A DNA stretch of 64,000 bases, taken from NCBI GenBank assembly GCA_019828565.1, contig JAHDYR010000062.1, positions 868,001 to 932,000 on the forward strand, written 5' to 3'. The stretch's first letter is position 1. Every line of letters starts with the position of its first letter. Positions 21,629 to 32,279 of the stretch are shown one piece after another. This DNA is from Carpediemonas membranifera. Taxonomy: Eukaryota; Fornicata. The position numbers were made by a program, and so were the translations under genes. The notes beneath the pieces are model-generated. The model was given only the letters and a program-made list of their open reading frames with translations. It was not told the origin of the DNA and searched no databases.

Positions 21629-22868
21629 AATGCCAGCCACGGAACTAGAGATGAAGCGTGGAAATGAAGGAACTACTCCGGACACCCGAGAGACGAACTC
21701 TCAGAAACGCAAGCCGATGGTCAGGTGGAATGACGCCGCAAAGAGCGAATGCAGGTCGGCTCTCATGATTGGTATGCTCAAGGCATTCTTTTTGCATCAC
21801 CGTTGATGTGTTTGGAACGGATATGACTGGTCTATCTGTCCGTAAGGTGGCGAATGCCTACAATCACATCATCTCGGTGTACTTGCAGCCCTGCCACCCT
21901 GATCCGACATTCTTTGATGGTATCAAGTCCCTCACGGCTGTATCGCAGGGTAGGCTTGTCATTGGGCATGTTAAGGAGTGGGCAACCCAGTCTTGCCACT
22001 GCAACATCGGCATTTCTGATCAGGCTCCTTCGAGAGTGTTTCATAACCTTTCTCGGGCCCCCAACCCGGTGCGATCGGAGCTTCTGACCGCGATGAAGAA
22101 GATTTTCACGAGAGTTGGCCTGGACGTCCCCCAGAATTTTGATTCGCGTCCTCTGTCCCTTAATCTGGTGGACCTTTCGGCACCCGACATATTTACTGGT
22201 CGGACGAAGACGTTTTTCAAGACAGCAGAAATCCCCCATTCCGTGCCGCAAGTGAAGCAGGAGGTGAAGGTTGACCCCGTTCGACCCTCTGAGTCTATCT
22301 CTAAGCGTAACGTCATGCTACTCGATGACGTCCATCGCATGACACAGCGCATGTCGGAAGATCTCTCTCAGCTCAAAAGAACGGCCGGTAACCGCTGATT
22401 CAGACTCTGACGATGATGGAGAGAACCTCCTTGACTTGCAGAAGAGGATGCTTGCCTTCTGTTGCGGCCATTGCCACAGCTTGGACTGGGTTGGCAATCT
22501 CAACACGTCAAAGTTTGTCTCGTGTGGAGAGTGCGGCAGGAACTTTCATGACAATTCCGTTTGCGTGCCTGCTCGTCCGGAGAAATGTTCAAAGACTGCC
22601 AACTGGACGAAAGAAGCCAACAGAAAGAAGTCCTCGTGGAAGTTCACATGCCAGGCTTGTGTCCAGGAGAAGACTTGTTTCGCATGCCAGAAGAACGCCT
22701 CGGTATATCATTGTCGGATGTGTGGGCACTGGTTCTGTGGTAACACAGGGCTGTATGGGCACCACTGCCGTGAAGGTCGTCATTGACGGCGTGAATATTC
22801 CCAAGATCCGTCTTTGTGACGATTGCCTTGAGAACTTCAAGTCGGTGGTTCAACAGTCGGAGCAGTAA
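21629..22868 (+). CDS. W (left copy): PHD-like multi-zinc-finger protein, three single-base breaks
   Basis: About 410 residues from ATG 21629 (MPATELEMKRGNEG). The N-terminal half has no recognised domain. The C-terminal 150 residues hold a cysteine array: C-C-G-H-C-H, then C-G-E-C-G-R-N-F-H, then C-Q-A-C, C-F-A-C, H-C-R-M-C-G-H-W-F-C-G and C-D-D-C. This recalls PHD or FYVE/RING-like treble-clef folds that bind histone tails or proteins. Compared with the right copy, the left has T5 for T4 near 21790, A4 for A3 near 22377 and one base extra near 22745, each breaking the frame. It may regulate Z2. Confidence 0.6.
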
Positions 22869-23138
22869 AGATACAATTGAATCTTTTCAAACATATTTTC
22901 ATGAAGATAGATCCAATGAAACTATGTACCATGAGCCCGATTGCTCAGTGATTATGTGATAATCCTGTGTGACCCAGGACAGCGTGCTCCTGGAATCAAC
23001 AGGGCACAAAACACCCTGCGTATTCCGGTAGCACACCGTTCTGACTCATACGTCCGTCTCTGGTTGTCGTATACAGGTCTATTTACGTGTTTGGCGATGG
23101 CGCTCCCTTAAATCTGCTTGAACGGCGTGTCGTGGCTG
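22869..23138. other. Intergenic within the left arm
   Basis: About 270 bp between W and P; no repeat or motif I can support. Confidence 0.4.
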
Positions 23139-23345
23139 TCAGTATGCTGCAAATGTCGCAGCGAGAAAGGAGTCACCAATCGCGTTCAGCTTTCTTGTTT
23201 CTCGCCTGATACTGCTCGTAATATCGTTCAAGCGTGAATCTATGAAGTAATGGGACTGAATGGCCTCTATTGCGTCAATTTCTTGCGTAATCGTTGTTGA
23301 ATGGCCTAGAATAGATGTTGCAGCTGCTTCCAGCTCCTGTTGCAT
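23139..23345 (-). CDS. P (left copy): small helical protein, 68 residues
   Basis: MQQELEAAATSILG start; Ala/Glu/Ile-rich with heptad-like spacing, so probably one or two coiled-coil helices. Its right-arm twin keeps the frame with a single Ile-to-Met change. No family recognised. Both copies being open is weak support because the arms are so alike. Confidence 0.35.
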   Translation of the reverse strand: MQQELEAAATSILGHSTTITQEIDAIEAIQSHYFIDSRLNDITSSIRRETRKLNAIGDSFLAATFAAY

Positions 23346-23726
23346 GCTAAATGCTGTGTTTTGGACAATTGGTCGTGTTCAGGCAGATTTTTTTCGTGCA
23401 AAGTGCAGGCTAATACGCGCCCTTAAACTGTGGGATCAGCCGCTGGGTAAATATACTGAGAAAAAACCATATAGCTGAGTTCACTGTCTTGTGCTGAATA
23501 CGGTGGCGCCATTTATTTCTCTGAATCGCTAAGTTTTGTCAGCGTTGACCGCGCACGACCGGTCGTCCTTACGCGATGACACCCAGCCCATCTTGTAGGT
23601 CGGGTGGCCATACCTCGCGGCCTTGCTTGCTTTTTCTTTGACGAGCAATATTCCCTGAGTAATAGCCTCTCCTTTTCTTCAATTCGACTCTAGCCAAGTC
23701 AAAAAACAAGAAATCGACCATATCTC
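23346..23726. other. Intergenic within the left arm
   Basis: No gene seen. A GTGCAAAGTGCAGG word (about 23395) upstream of P resembles half of motif b. Confidence 0.35.
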
Positions 23727-23830
23727 AAAATCTAACAGGTAGATTCACTCTGAAAGTGATTATGCGCATATGTACCTCCTTTCAACTACTCACATAATCA
23801 CTATCGTAGTGAATCTACCTGTTAGATTTT
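23727..23830. repeat. MITE-like hairpin, 23-bp perfect terminal inverted repeats
   Basis: AAAATCTAACAGGTAGATTC at the left end (arm 23727-23749) is perfectly inverted at 23808-23830; inside, AGTGATTATG pairs with CATAATCACT, giving a 104-bp imperfect hairpin. Flanks show no certain target duplication. Its twin lies at 39090-39193. Confidence 0.7.
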
Positions 23831-24087
23831 CTGTTATTGTCCATTTTATCGTTTCGTCTTAACCTGCACGGCGAAATGCTCAAACCAGGCAAGGAGTCAG
23901 AGCCAGAGCTTCTTTCCATGCTCTAAGTACATCATATGGACTCTCAAGAAGACCTTCGTTTATCTCTAAATAGCTTAAATTTAATGAATACTTCATTTCT
24001 GAGCAAGAAATTGTAGATTATCTAGCGTTTTGAGGTCGAAGATAATCTAGGGTTTAGCAAAGATAATCTAGGGATGTTGACAGCATG
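23831..24087. other. Inner end of left arm, no gene
   Basis: Holds a short tandem of AGATAATCTAGGG words (24030-24075). Similarity to the right arm stops at 24087, where LINE-A begins. Confidence 0.5.
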
Positions 24088-26027
24088 CAGCTGGCAAGGA
24101 TCGAAAGGTCGGAGGGTTGGAAGATAATCATGTATGCAAAGGGGGTGGAGATGGAAAGCTTCCTCCTCACGAACCCCACAAATGGACTGGAGCAAGGAAC
24201 CAGGGAATTCTTCCAAGCTAGGCTGGTGGACGAGAAGAAGCTACCAGAGATCCTGGAGAACAACGGCAAGGAGGAGGCTGGCCAAAACCTCAGGGACAAC
24301 CTCGACAAGGCCAACTACCTGGAAGCAGTAACAACATGGTCAAATGGATGGCAGAACAGGAGCGAGCCCAAGGGAGTCTGTCCGTACCACAGACACACCG
24401 CGGGTTGCTACCACTGTGGGTTGGCGGATACAGTAGTCTTCACAGCCAGGATCAGGGCCCTATGCAAGGAGAGGATGAGCACCCCAGACGTCTACCACTA
24501 CATGGGTAAGGCACTCGACAAGACCATGGAAGCAGTCGGGAAGGCGGAGCCGGGCATGGATATCATGGGAGGCCCGGAATTCGCGACAAGGAGGGACACC
24601 TTTGAGATCTTCGGCACGTACCCGATCGGGGACGCAAGGGACGTCAGCAGGGAAGTCGGCGACAGGATCCTCGTAGTCCCGGACAACGGACACCGCTTCG
24701 GCATCGGCTTCGGGTTCGGGGAGGTTCTGTTGGGCATGAAGGGCATCTTACTGGCCCCCCTCACAATCATGGACAACGAAGGTGTACTGGAGAGAAGCCC
24801 GCTATGGACCATCATGGAAGAGCCACGGCTAACCAGCTCCGCATGGTACGCGTCAGGAAGGGCCTAGGGGCAGCAAGGGAGGAGGACATCATAACCATGG
24901 CCACGCTATACGAGTGGTGGCCCTCGAAGGAGGCTACGGCTCATCAAGGAGTCTGGGGCTGCGACGACCTAGCAGAGAGCCTCAGGGACTATGAGAAGGT
25001 CATAGTCAACGTCAAGGCCCCCAGGAACAGGGGTAGGATCACCCTAGGGGCGAGCTTCATCCCGAGAGACTGGGGCATGGTCAGGGTCAGCGAGGCTGGG
25101 ACCATCCTAAGCCGCATGCGCAAGGAAGGGGCCAGACTAGTCTCGGCAGCTATCCCGGACGAGCCCAGAGCCAACACAGTCAATGTCCCAGGCATCACGT
25201 ATGTCCCCACCATCGACGGAAAGTCCGAACAGCCATACCAAAGTAGGTTCTTCGACAACGGCCTGGAGGAAAAGGCGAGGCGGATTAGCACCAGGATGGT
25301 GGGCAGGCACTTCGGCCAGGACGCGGATCAAGGACATCACGACCAGCATGGAGACAGGGAAGAGGACAGAAGGGTAGGACACGGAGCCGGCGGTAGAGCT
25401 GGTGTCAGAGCTGACGACAGAACCGGCGACAGAGCTGGTAACATGAACAGGACCTCGGATCGTAACCACGGAGGAGACGACAGGGAGAGACAGGACAACA
25501 CGGGAACGCAGATGAGAGGCTCGTTCAGCGGGAACACCTGGGCCGGTAGAGGCTCAGAGGGAGGCATGGACAACAGCAAGGATCACTCTTCCTCCACGAC
25601 GCTCAAGCGCAAGGAGGGCAGCACGAGTAGGATCATGGACTCGGACAGCGGAAAGAGAAGCAGGCACGAAGAGGACATGGACTGGGAGTCTGGAAGCAGA
25701 CAGGCAACCGGCATGGACTCGGAGAAGCTGCGGCTCCGAAAGCAGTTGGCAGAGGCGCAACAAGAGATCTCAGCGCTCAAGGCTGCCCGACTCATGCAAG
25801 AGCAAGGCCACGGAAGGTTGGTGCTCTCCGGCGTCGCGACTAAGCCCAGCAAGGAGAAGCCCACGATCCCCCGGCACAAGCACAAGAAGGCTAAGAAGGC
25901 CAAGCAGATCTCACCCATGGACCTGATGACCCAGTTCATCACGGTAATGCAGAGTCTACAAGGACAGCAAGTGAGTCAGGCCGAGGACAGCTGCAGCGGC
26001 AGTGGGGAGTCCACGGAGGAGGAGTAA
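24088..26027 (+). CDS. LINE-A ORF1 (partial): zinc-finger protein in two overlapping frames
   Basis: ORF1a runs from the truncation to 24867 and holds C-P-Y-H-x-H-x4-C-Y-H-C at about 24380, a CCHC-like finger also present in LINE-B. ORF1b (open from 24804 to 26027) is in the -1 frame and contains ASFIPRDWG, then an Asp/Arg/Gly-rich tract, a coiled-coil segment (LRLRKQLAEAQQEISALK) and a lysine-rich end. Such ORF1 proteins bind element RNA. The same -1 overlap occurs at the matching place in LINE-B. The apparent ATG at 24085 spans the junction and is not the real start. Confidence 0.65.
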
Positions 26028-26359
26028 GGACATGGTAAAGCAGTATTCTTTCAAGGAACAAGCAACATTTTCTTTATAATTCACAAGCCCTGGCTCCCAC
26101 CCAGGGCCCGGCATTAGCTGAAATGCACTGCCGGTAGGCTGTAGCGGCAGCCAAAGGGGGGGTCACGTCATATCGTCCCCCTCCTAAGTACCCTGCCCGA
26201 AGAATGGAAGGTCACCAGGTGGTAACAAGGTTGGCCTGACAAGGGTCACCGAGACCGGCATCTAGGCCCCTTGTTAGGACAAGGATAGCAGGAGAGGAGC
26301 GGGAAGCTGGGGCTCCCAAATTCTGGGAATTCGCAGGATAAGGAAACAGGACAAAGGCA
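26028..26359 (+). other. ORF1-ORF2 spacer of LINE-A
   Basis: About 330 bp without a coding frame; G-rich words (GGGCCCGG, GGGGGGTCACG) but no repeat elsewhere in the window. Confidence 0.5.
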
Positions 26360-29300
26360 ATGGTAACCTACAAGATACTTAGTCTGAACACAGAGGGACA
26401 CATAGGAAGAGGAAAGGACTTCACGGCGTCTATGGCAACGGCGATTCAGCTAAGGTTGAAGGACATAGAGGCAGTACTCACACAAGAGACATGGAGAACG
26501 GCGAATACGAGGGTTCATTGCTTCATGGACCTTGACTACGCACTAGCAGGGAGGGAGACGGAAGAGGACCTGGTCTTAGCCAACGAAAAACGAAAGGCGG
26601 ATGTCAAAAGTCAGCACCGCATCAACCGACAACTAGGCATAGCAGGCAATGACGAACCTGCGCCAAGATGGAAGGGAACAAGGGAAGGCATCGGCACGAT
26701 AGTGAGCCCACACGCAACTGCAAAGTGGGACATCGGCATAACGGACAGCCTATCGGGAAGAGTGCAAGCCAGCATAATGAGAACCGGCAGGGACATACTA
26801 GTCATCAACGTGTATGGCCCTCCATCCGGCCACAGCAAGCAGGAGAAGGATGGATTCAGGGACACTATACAGAAGATCATGGACATGAAAGGGAGCATGG
26901 AGGCCATAATTATGGGAGACTGGAACATCGACCCAGGCCAGATGGAAAGATCCACCCGGTGGAAGGATATGATGGAGAAGCACAGGCTCAAAGCCATCAT
27001 ACCCAAGTCTGGGACGCTCACATCAGGAACATCAACCCCGGACTTTGCAGTGACAACACCAGGAATCCAGGGGGCGGAGATTGAGGTGGTAGAGTCTCAG
27101 AAGGTCGGGGTATGGGGCTCAGCACACAATGGAATCACACTAGCATGGAAGGAACAACGGTACTATGGCAGAAGTGAGCGAGACGTGGCTCTGGCCATAC
27201 CCGAGGTGCACACCTGGCCCATGAAAAAGAAGGAGGGGCCAGTCACAGTCTCAAAGCTGAACAGGATCAAGAGCTCGGACCAATGGGAAGAGACTATAAG
27301 AGCATGCATGGGCGACCCAGTGAACAACAGGGGAGCAAAGGCAAGGGACAAAGTGTTCGGGAACGGAGTGTGGAGCGAACTCCAGCGAACCCCATGGACA
27401 GAAATAGGCAACAGGACCAGGAAGGAAAGGATGAAAGAGGAGCTGGAGAAATACTGGGGAGAGCGCAGGGCCAAATGGGTGGCCGACATCAGCAGAAGTG
27501 CAAAAAGGGGGTATAGGGCCTCAAGGGCCTCAGTGGAAGCTGCCATCAGAAGGTGGTGGTGTGACAACCAATACAAGGGAATGCCGGAGAGCCTCCTCAA
27601 GGACGGAGTGATAACCACGGACAAGGCGGCCATCAGCGAGATCCTCTTGCAACAGTATGCTAGAGTCAGCAGAGGCAGGGAACCCACCTGGAAGACATGG
27701 AGGGGCAGGGACGGAAATGAGTTCAAGGAAAGCGAGGTCAAAGCCGCAATCAAAAGGATCAGGAGGGACACCGCACCAGGGCCTGACCTCACATCTGGAG
27801 ACATGCTGAGAGAGCTGGATGAGAAAGGCCTTAGGGAAGTGACGAGGCTCATCAACAGGGTCTACAGGGAGGGCGACGTACCCAAAGCATGGAAGTATGC
27901 CACAGTGTCGGCCATACACAAGAAAGGGAAGCCAAGGGTCAAGCCGGAATCATATAGACCAATATCCTTGACACCACTGCTGTACAGGGTCTATGGTAGA
28001 TTGCTCAAGATACGTCTGGAAGCAGCAACGAAAAGGTTCATACCAAGAGAACAGGCTGGTTTCCAGTCAGACAGGGACGTCATCCAGCAGATACAGTACA
28101 TTGTGCAGCGGCACCAGGAGGGGGTGAGACCACGTCAATCTTTCTGGACATCGAGAAGGCATATGACACGGTACCAAGGGACATTCTCATGGATAAGCTA
28201 CAGGGTATGGGGGTGGAGGAGCACTTGATCAGGGCAATTCAAGGCACAATAAAGGAAACCTGGATATCAGTCAAGGGGGCAAAGGCATGGGAAAGAACCA
28301 ACAGGGGAGTTAAGCAAGGGTGCGCCCTGGCACCGACACTGTTTGTGCTGTTCATGGCTAACTGGCCCCACCTGGCCAGAAAGAAAATCAAGGGAGAACG
28401 GTACGACATCAGAGAACCGCCAAGGACCACGAGCCACCTCAGCGACCGACTACCGGCAGCACTTACCATGTTTGTGGATGACACTGCGGTCACAGGGAGC
28501 AAACCGGAGCATAGCCAGATGGTCGCCAACATAATGGTGGACATAATCAGAGAGCATGAAATGAGGGTGAACGCCCAGAAGAATGTAATGATTAGCGTGG
28601 ACAGAACAGCCCTAGTCAGGATCGAGGGGGTAACACTACTGCCAGAGAAGGAGGCGAGATACCTGGGATTATGGATCGCAAGTGGGAAGGACCCTATGTC
28701 GGCCTGCATAAGGCGGAAACAGGAGCAGAGCGAAAGGTACAAGAGACTGGTGAGATGGGCAGGGTGGACCAGGGCAAACATGCCAGCACTAGCGAGCAGG
28801 CTACTACTGGAAATATATATATGGCCCAGGATCCTCTTCGGAGTCGAGGTGTGGGGGAACGCACCGGGAGGTAGAAGGATCTGGAATGACTGGCAGGGAA
28901 TCATGGCAGGAACAGGACCGGGAGGGGGCGCAGCCATGAGGCTGATGAATGGATGGGTGGACCTCCAGGCACACATGGAATGGCTGGCAGTCAAAAGGAT
29001 AGTCAACTACAGGGACCAGGATATACCAGTCAGAAACAGAGAATGGGGGCGGGGCACGGTTATGTGGGAAGCTAGGGAGAGAGTGCAGCATCTACTGGAG
29101 GGCACCAGAGAGGGAGCCCCTAAACCAGCGCTACTGGATTATGGCATGGAAACGATCAGGAGGGGGTGGATGAAGCGGTGCAAAAGCCGTACGGCACTAG
29201 GACTAATGGAAATCATGGGGACAAGGAAATTAAGCAAGTGTCTGCAAGGTAAGCCTACGGTAGACCGAAAGGCTGGGAAGGGGCAAAGCAGGGCGGAATG

Positions 29301-29802
29301 GAAGAGAATTGTATCCATTGCAGCCAATGTCAGCCCATCCCCATCGTCGGCAGAGAGAGGGGAGGGCCCTATGAGAGCCATCACAGAGCTGGCCCAAGGC
29401 GCTGACCTGAAGAGAGAAATTAGCAGACTATGCCCCCTATGCTCGGAGGAGTCGGAGGTGAGCCTGTTCTACAGGATCATTAGGGAAAAGCCAGGACCAG
29501 CAAGGAAGCAGGAAATGATCAGGGAGTGGGCAGAGGGCCAGAGGCTAGGATCGGCAGCGCACATAATCTGTGAATGCCCGGCAGTAGACAGGGGAGAAGC
29601 TTGGACAAAGCTGTGGACAGCAGCGAAGCACAAAACTAAGGACTTGGAAGTAAGGCAGGGCCCCCAGGGCGAATGGTACCAGGAAAGACCCATCCTAGAA
29701 TTACAGCAACTAATAATATGGGGCTCGGAGGACATTTGGGAAGGCCTCACGGCAGGACTACGGGAACTGGCAAAGGTTTACAACAGCTTCAAGGTGGAAT
29801 AG
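26360..29802 (+). CDS. LINE-A ORF2: endonuclease-reverse transcriptase (one homopolymer frame break)
   Basis: About 1,150 residues. The N-terminal endonuclease/exonuclease/phosphatase domain shows L-N-T-E-G, Q-E-T-W, VYGPPS and GDWN-I-D. The RT has YRPISLTPLLYRVYGR, SIFLDIEKAYDTVPRD, KQGCALAPTLF and the catalytic FVDDTAV. The C-terminus holds C-P-L-C ... H-I-I-C-E-C, the usual LINE Cys/His tail. The frame breaks at a run of five G near 28120, just before SIFLDIEK; six would join it. The only damage I see is this shift. Confidence 0.85.
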
Positions 29803-30717
29803 AAGCATGTCATGAACCCCTGACTCCAGGACCGGGAAGGGATGGACAAGGAATCAGCCATGGACCACCCTCGCTGGTGCTAAGCTCCTGGGATCAGTGA
29901 GGAAAGGCCCCACGTATCCCGGTAGCCAGGAACCAAAGCAAGGGAAGGAACGACTGCAAGGAAATAACAGGAAGGACAGACCAGAAATAAGAAAGAAAGG
30001 ACATGCAACAAGGACAGAGCAAGGATAAGGTCAAGGAAATCCATATTCATATGGTTGCACCACTCGTTGGGACCCCAAGGAAACTGCAGGGACTGGCCAC
30101 GGGGGTCGGAGGGGCACAGGTGCCCCTGCCGCCCTTGTTAACGACATGGGAAACCAAGGACATGTAGTGCAAGCGAAATGTTGTAAGGGGTAACAGGACA
30201 ACCAGGCCTAGTGCCTGGGGGTACACCACCATGCCCTGACCCACGCCACCTAACCGGGGTAGACAGCATGGACTTAGTCACTTTCCCCGCCTTCGGGTAG
30301 GCTTCTTAACAGAGTCGAGGGGGCATGGAATTGGGGAACCGGACAGACGAGAGGGTGCCGTGGCTGAACGGCTCTACAAGGACTGCAGGGAAGCAAGGAG
30401 TGTCATAGTCAAGGTTCTGCAGGACGATCCTGCCTGCCAATGCCCCGAGGACAGACCCCCAGGCTCCCCGGATAGTTGCCGGACTTTCAGGGAGACAGGA
30501 AAGCACATTTGCACGGAGATGGCCGCAGGGCCTCTGGGGCGATTGGAATCGGCTTTCCGCGGAGACAATAGCACCGAAAGCCCAAGGCAAACGCTGCTGA
30601 CCAGTTTGCCACGGGAAATAGGCAGTACCCCGGGGCACTCAGCTCCAAGACAACGGGAAACAAGCTCAGTCCGGGGTCAGAATCCAAGCACCATAAATTT
30701 CTTTCTTTCTTTCTTTC
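29803..30717 (+). other. LINE-A 3' UTR and TTTC tail
   Basis: Begins at the ORF2 stop and ends in about six TTTC units (30698-30717). The start is weakly alike to the fragment at 40765-41658 (CCGGTAGC-CAGG words), which has the same kind of tail. Confidence 0.6.
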
Positions 30718-32139
30718 GCTTACGGACGGACCAGGCGAGTGCCTTTGCCGCCACACGGCGAATAGAGTCGCCGATCGCGACCCCTCGGACCTTCCCTTCA
30801 CCTTTCGGCACAGGGACGAGAATGCAATGACTGAACACATCAGTGTAAGCTTCTCCGTTCAGGATGTCCTGAACCAGCGGGAGCAGAGCCTGGACTAGTT
30901 CGCGCCTTGATGTCTTGTAGGCGATCTTCAGGTGAAGGAACGATAGCCCGGAGGGCCCCGGGGCCGCCTCAGACTTGAGTGTGTTGAGGATGGTCTTCAG
31001 AGTCTTAGAGGAAACTTCGACACACTGCAGGGGGTTCTCGGGGACGTCTCGCATGGGGACGTCGGGACAAAGCCCGTTGAACCCAACCTGGAGGTCCCGC
31101 AGTTGAGCGTCGATTTCAGTCGGTGTCAGGTCAGTCTCATTGGCTACCATGGACGTGGCGGCCTTCGAGACAAACCCGTGGCGAATCAGGTTCAGCGTCC
31201 GACGCCACTTGCTCGCGCTAGCGCGTCGTCCGCCTCGGTCCGACGGCGGTGCGTACAGCGTCTTGGGGTAGTCTACAACCTTAAGAGCCTCAGCCCGCTT
31301 GGCGTCGTCACCTGTCGCGTTGTTCACCTCCCTCAATCGTTCAATAAGGCCTCGTGTGAACTTCTCGCGCCCGCGCTTGGGCGGAGCGATCTTTCCGAGG
31401 AACAAGGCCTGACCCGGGGGAAGGAAGACATCGGGTCGATGAGCAGGGGTAGTGGGAGGTGCTGATGGCGGGGTTAGGGGAAACCAACCGCCGAAACGTG
31501 AGCTGCCGTGTCTGCCTGGACCTCTTCGTCAACAGGCTGCGATGACAGACCCTCGTCGTCCGTCGCGATCTCTACTGCAGAGGGAGGGACATTTGCAGCG
31601 GTCTCTGGACGCATAGCGTTGTCTCGTATCGTGCAGGCGATAATCGCAATGGACTTGGGGGCTGTGTTTGCAGAACGCAACGAAGTTGCCGTTGGCAGCG
31701 CCTGTGTGGTGATGCTGTGGGCCTTAAGGAGGTCCTTGAAGCTGTCAGCAATCGCCTTCAGGGCTTTCACGGTAAAGCGTACGATGTGTTTGTTCTGGAC
31801 GTCGCGCATGAGCTCGACAACCGCAGTTTCAGAGCACAATGTGTTGAACACCGTGTCCGTATCACACCACAGTCTGTCAATTAGGCTTATGTCGACGAAC
31901 TTCGCGTAGGTGCTATGAACTTCGGTAAGAAGAGCACGAACATCCTCGGCGAAGACGCTTTCGCGCCATACGAGTCTCGTACGTCGTCGAGTCACCATCT
32001 GGCCTCCAGGATCAGCCTGGGGCACAGAAAATGACGACATTTCCATTTCGGGAGGGAGCAAACTTTTATGTAATCAACGACAAACTGTCTAGCGAGCGGC
32101 GAGGCGCAGCCGAGCTTCGCGAGCCTGAGCGCAGCGAAG
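30718..32139 (-). mobile_element. CRE-like copy 1: 5' part only
   Basis: Carries the N-terminal frame (32061-31474) and the start of the RT frame (31405-30718), cut by LINE-A. Its 30718-31928 segment equals 37621-38832 of copy 3 except for one G in a run (G4 versus G5 near 31450). It therefore supplies the 5' end that copy 3 lacks. Its 5' end has the 48-bp GC-rich block shared with copy 2. Confidence 0.85.
32092..32139 (-). repeat. 48-bp GC-rich 5' block of CRE copy 1
   Basis: Identical to 35540-35587 although sequence on both sides differs. Self-complementary words (CTTCGCGAG, CTCGGCTGCG) suggest a folded 5' UTR RNA; RNA structure here could include a self-cleaving ribozyme, which I cannot confirm. 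Confidence 0.65.
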
Positions 32140-32279
32140 CAGTTTGAGGCTATGGGGTGCGTCGGGGTCCTCCGTCGCTCCATCCAGTGAGTCGCTGGCG
32201 AGTCAACAAAACCAACAAGAACACTCTGAAGCGCTCTGCACGAGCCGATTGCTACACCAATATCAGAATTGAGTAACAA

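Larger units (their letters stand above)
19143..24087. repeat. Left arm of large inverted repeat (4,945 bp)
   Basis: Matches 38833-44689 inverted. Once the 894-bp insertion and one 18-bp target duplication are removed from the right arm, both arms are 4,945 bp. I noticed only a few substitutions and single-base homopolymer differences. It carries most of Z2, W, P and a hairpin element. Confidence 0.9.
24088..30717 (+). mobile_element. LINE-A: 5'-truncated non-LTR retrotransposon with (TTTC)n tail
   Basis: Contains ORF1, ORF2 and a roughly 0.9-kb 3' UTR ending in TAAATTTCTTTCTTTC. Relative to LINE-B it lacks the start of ORF1, so it is 5'-truncated at the arm junction (24087/24088). Its 3' end is joined to CRE copy 1 at a point equal to 37620/37621 of CRE copy 3. 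The left flank is not CRE, so this is not a simple insertion with target duplication; a rearrangement accompanied or followed it. Confidence 0.85.

Noticed and set aside
24070-24087. TTTAGGG-like words at the inner arm end as telomeric repeat
   Set aside because: Only one or two irregular units (CTAGGGTTTAG), no array.
30360-30840. Plus-strand frame over the LINE-A 3' end and CRE start
   Set aside because: Crosses the LINE/CRE junction and is antisense to the CRE RT; a chance frame.
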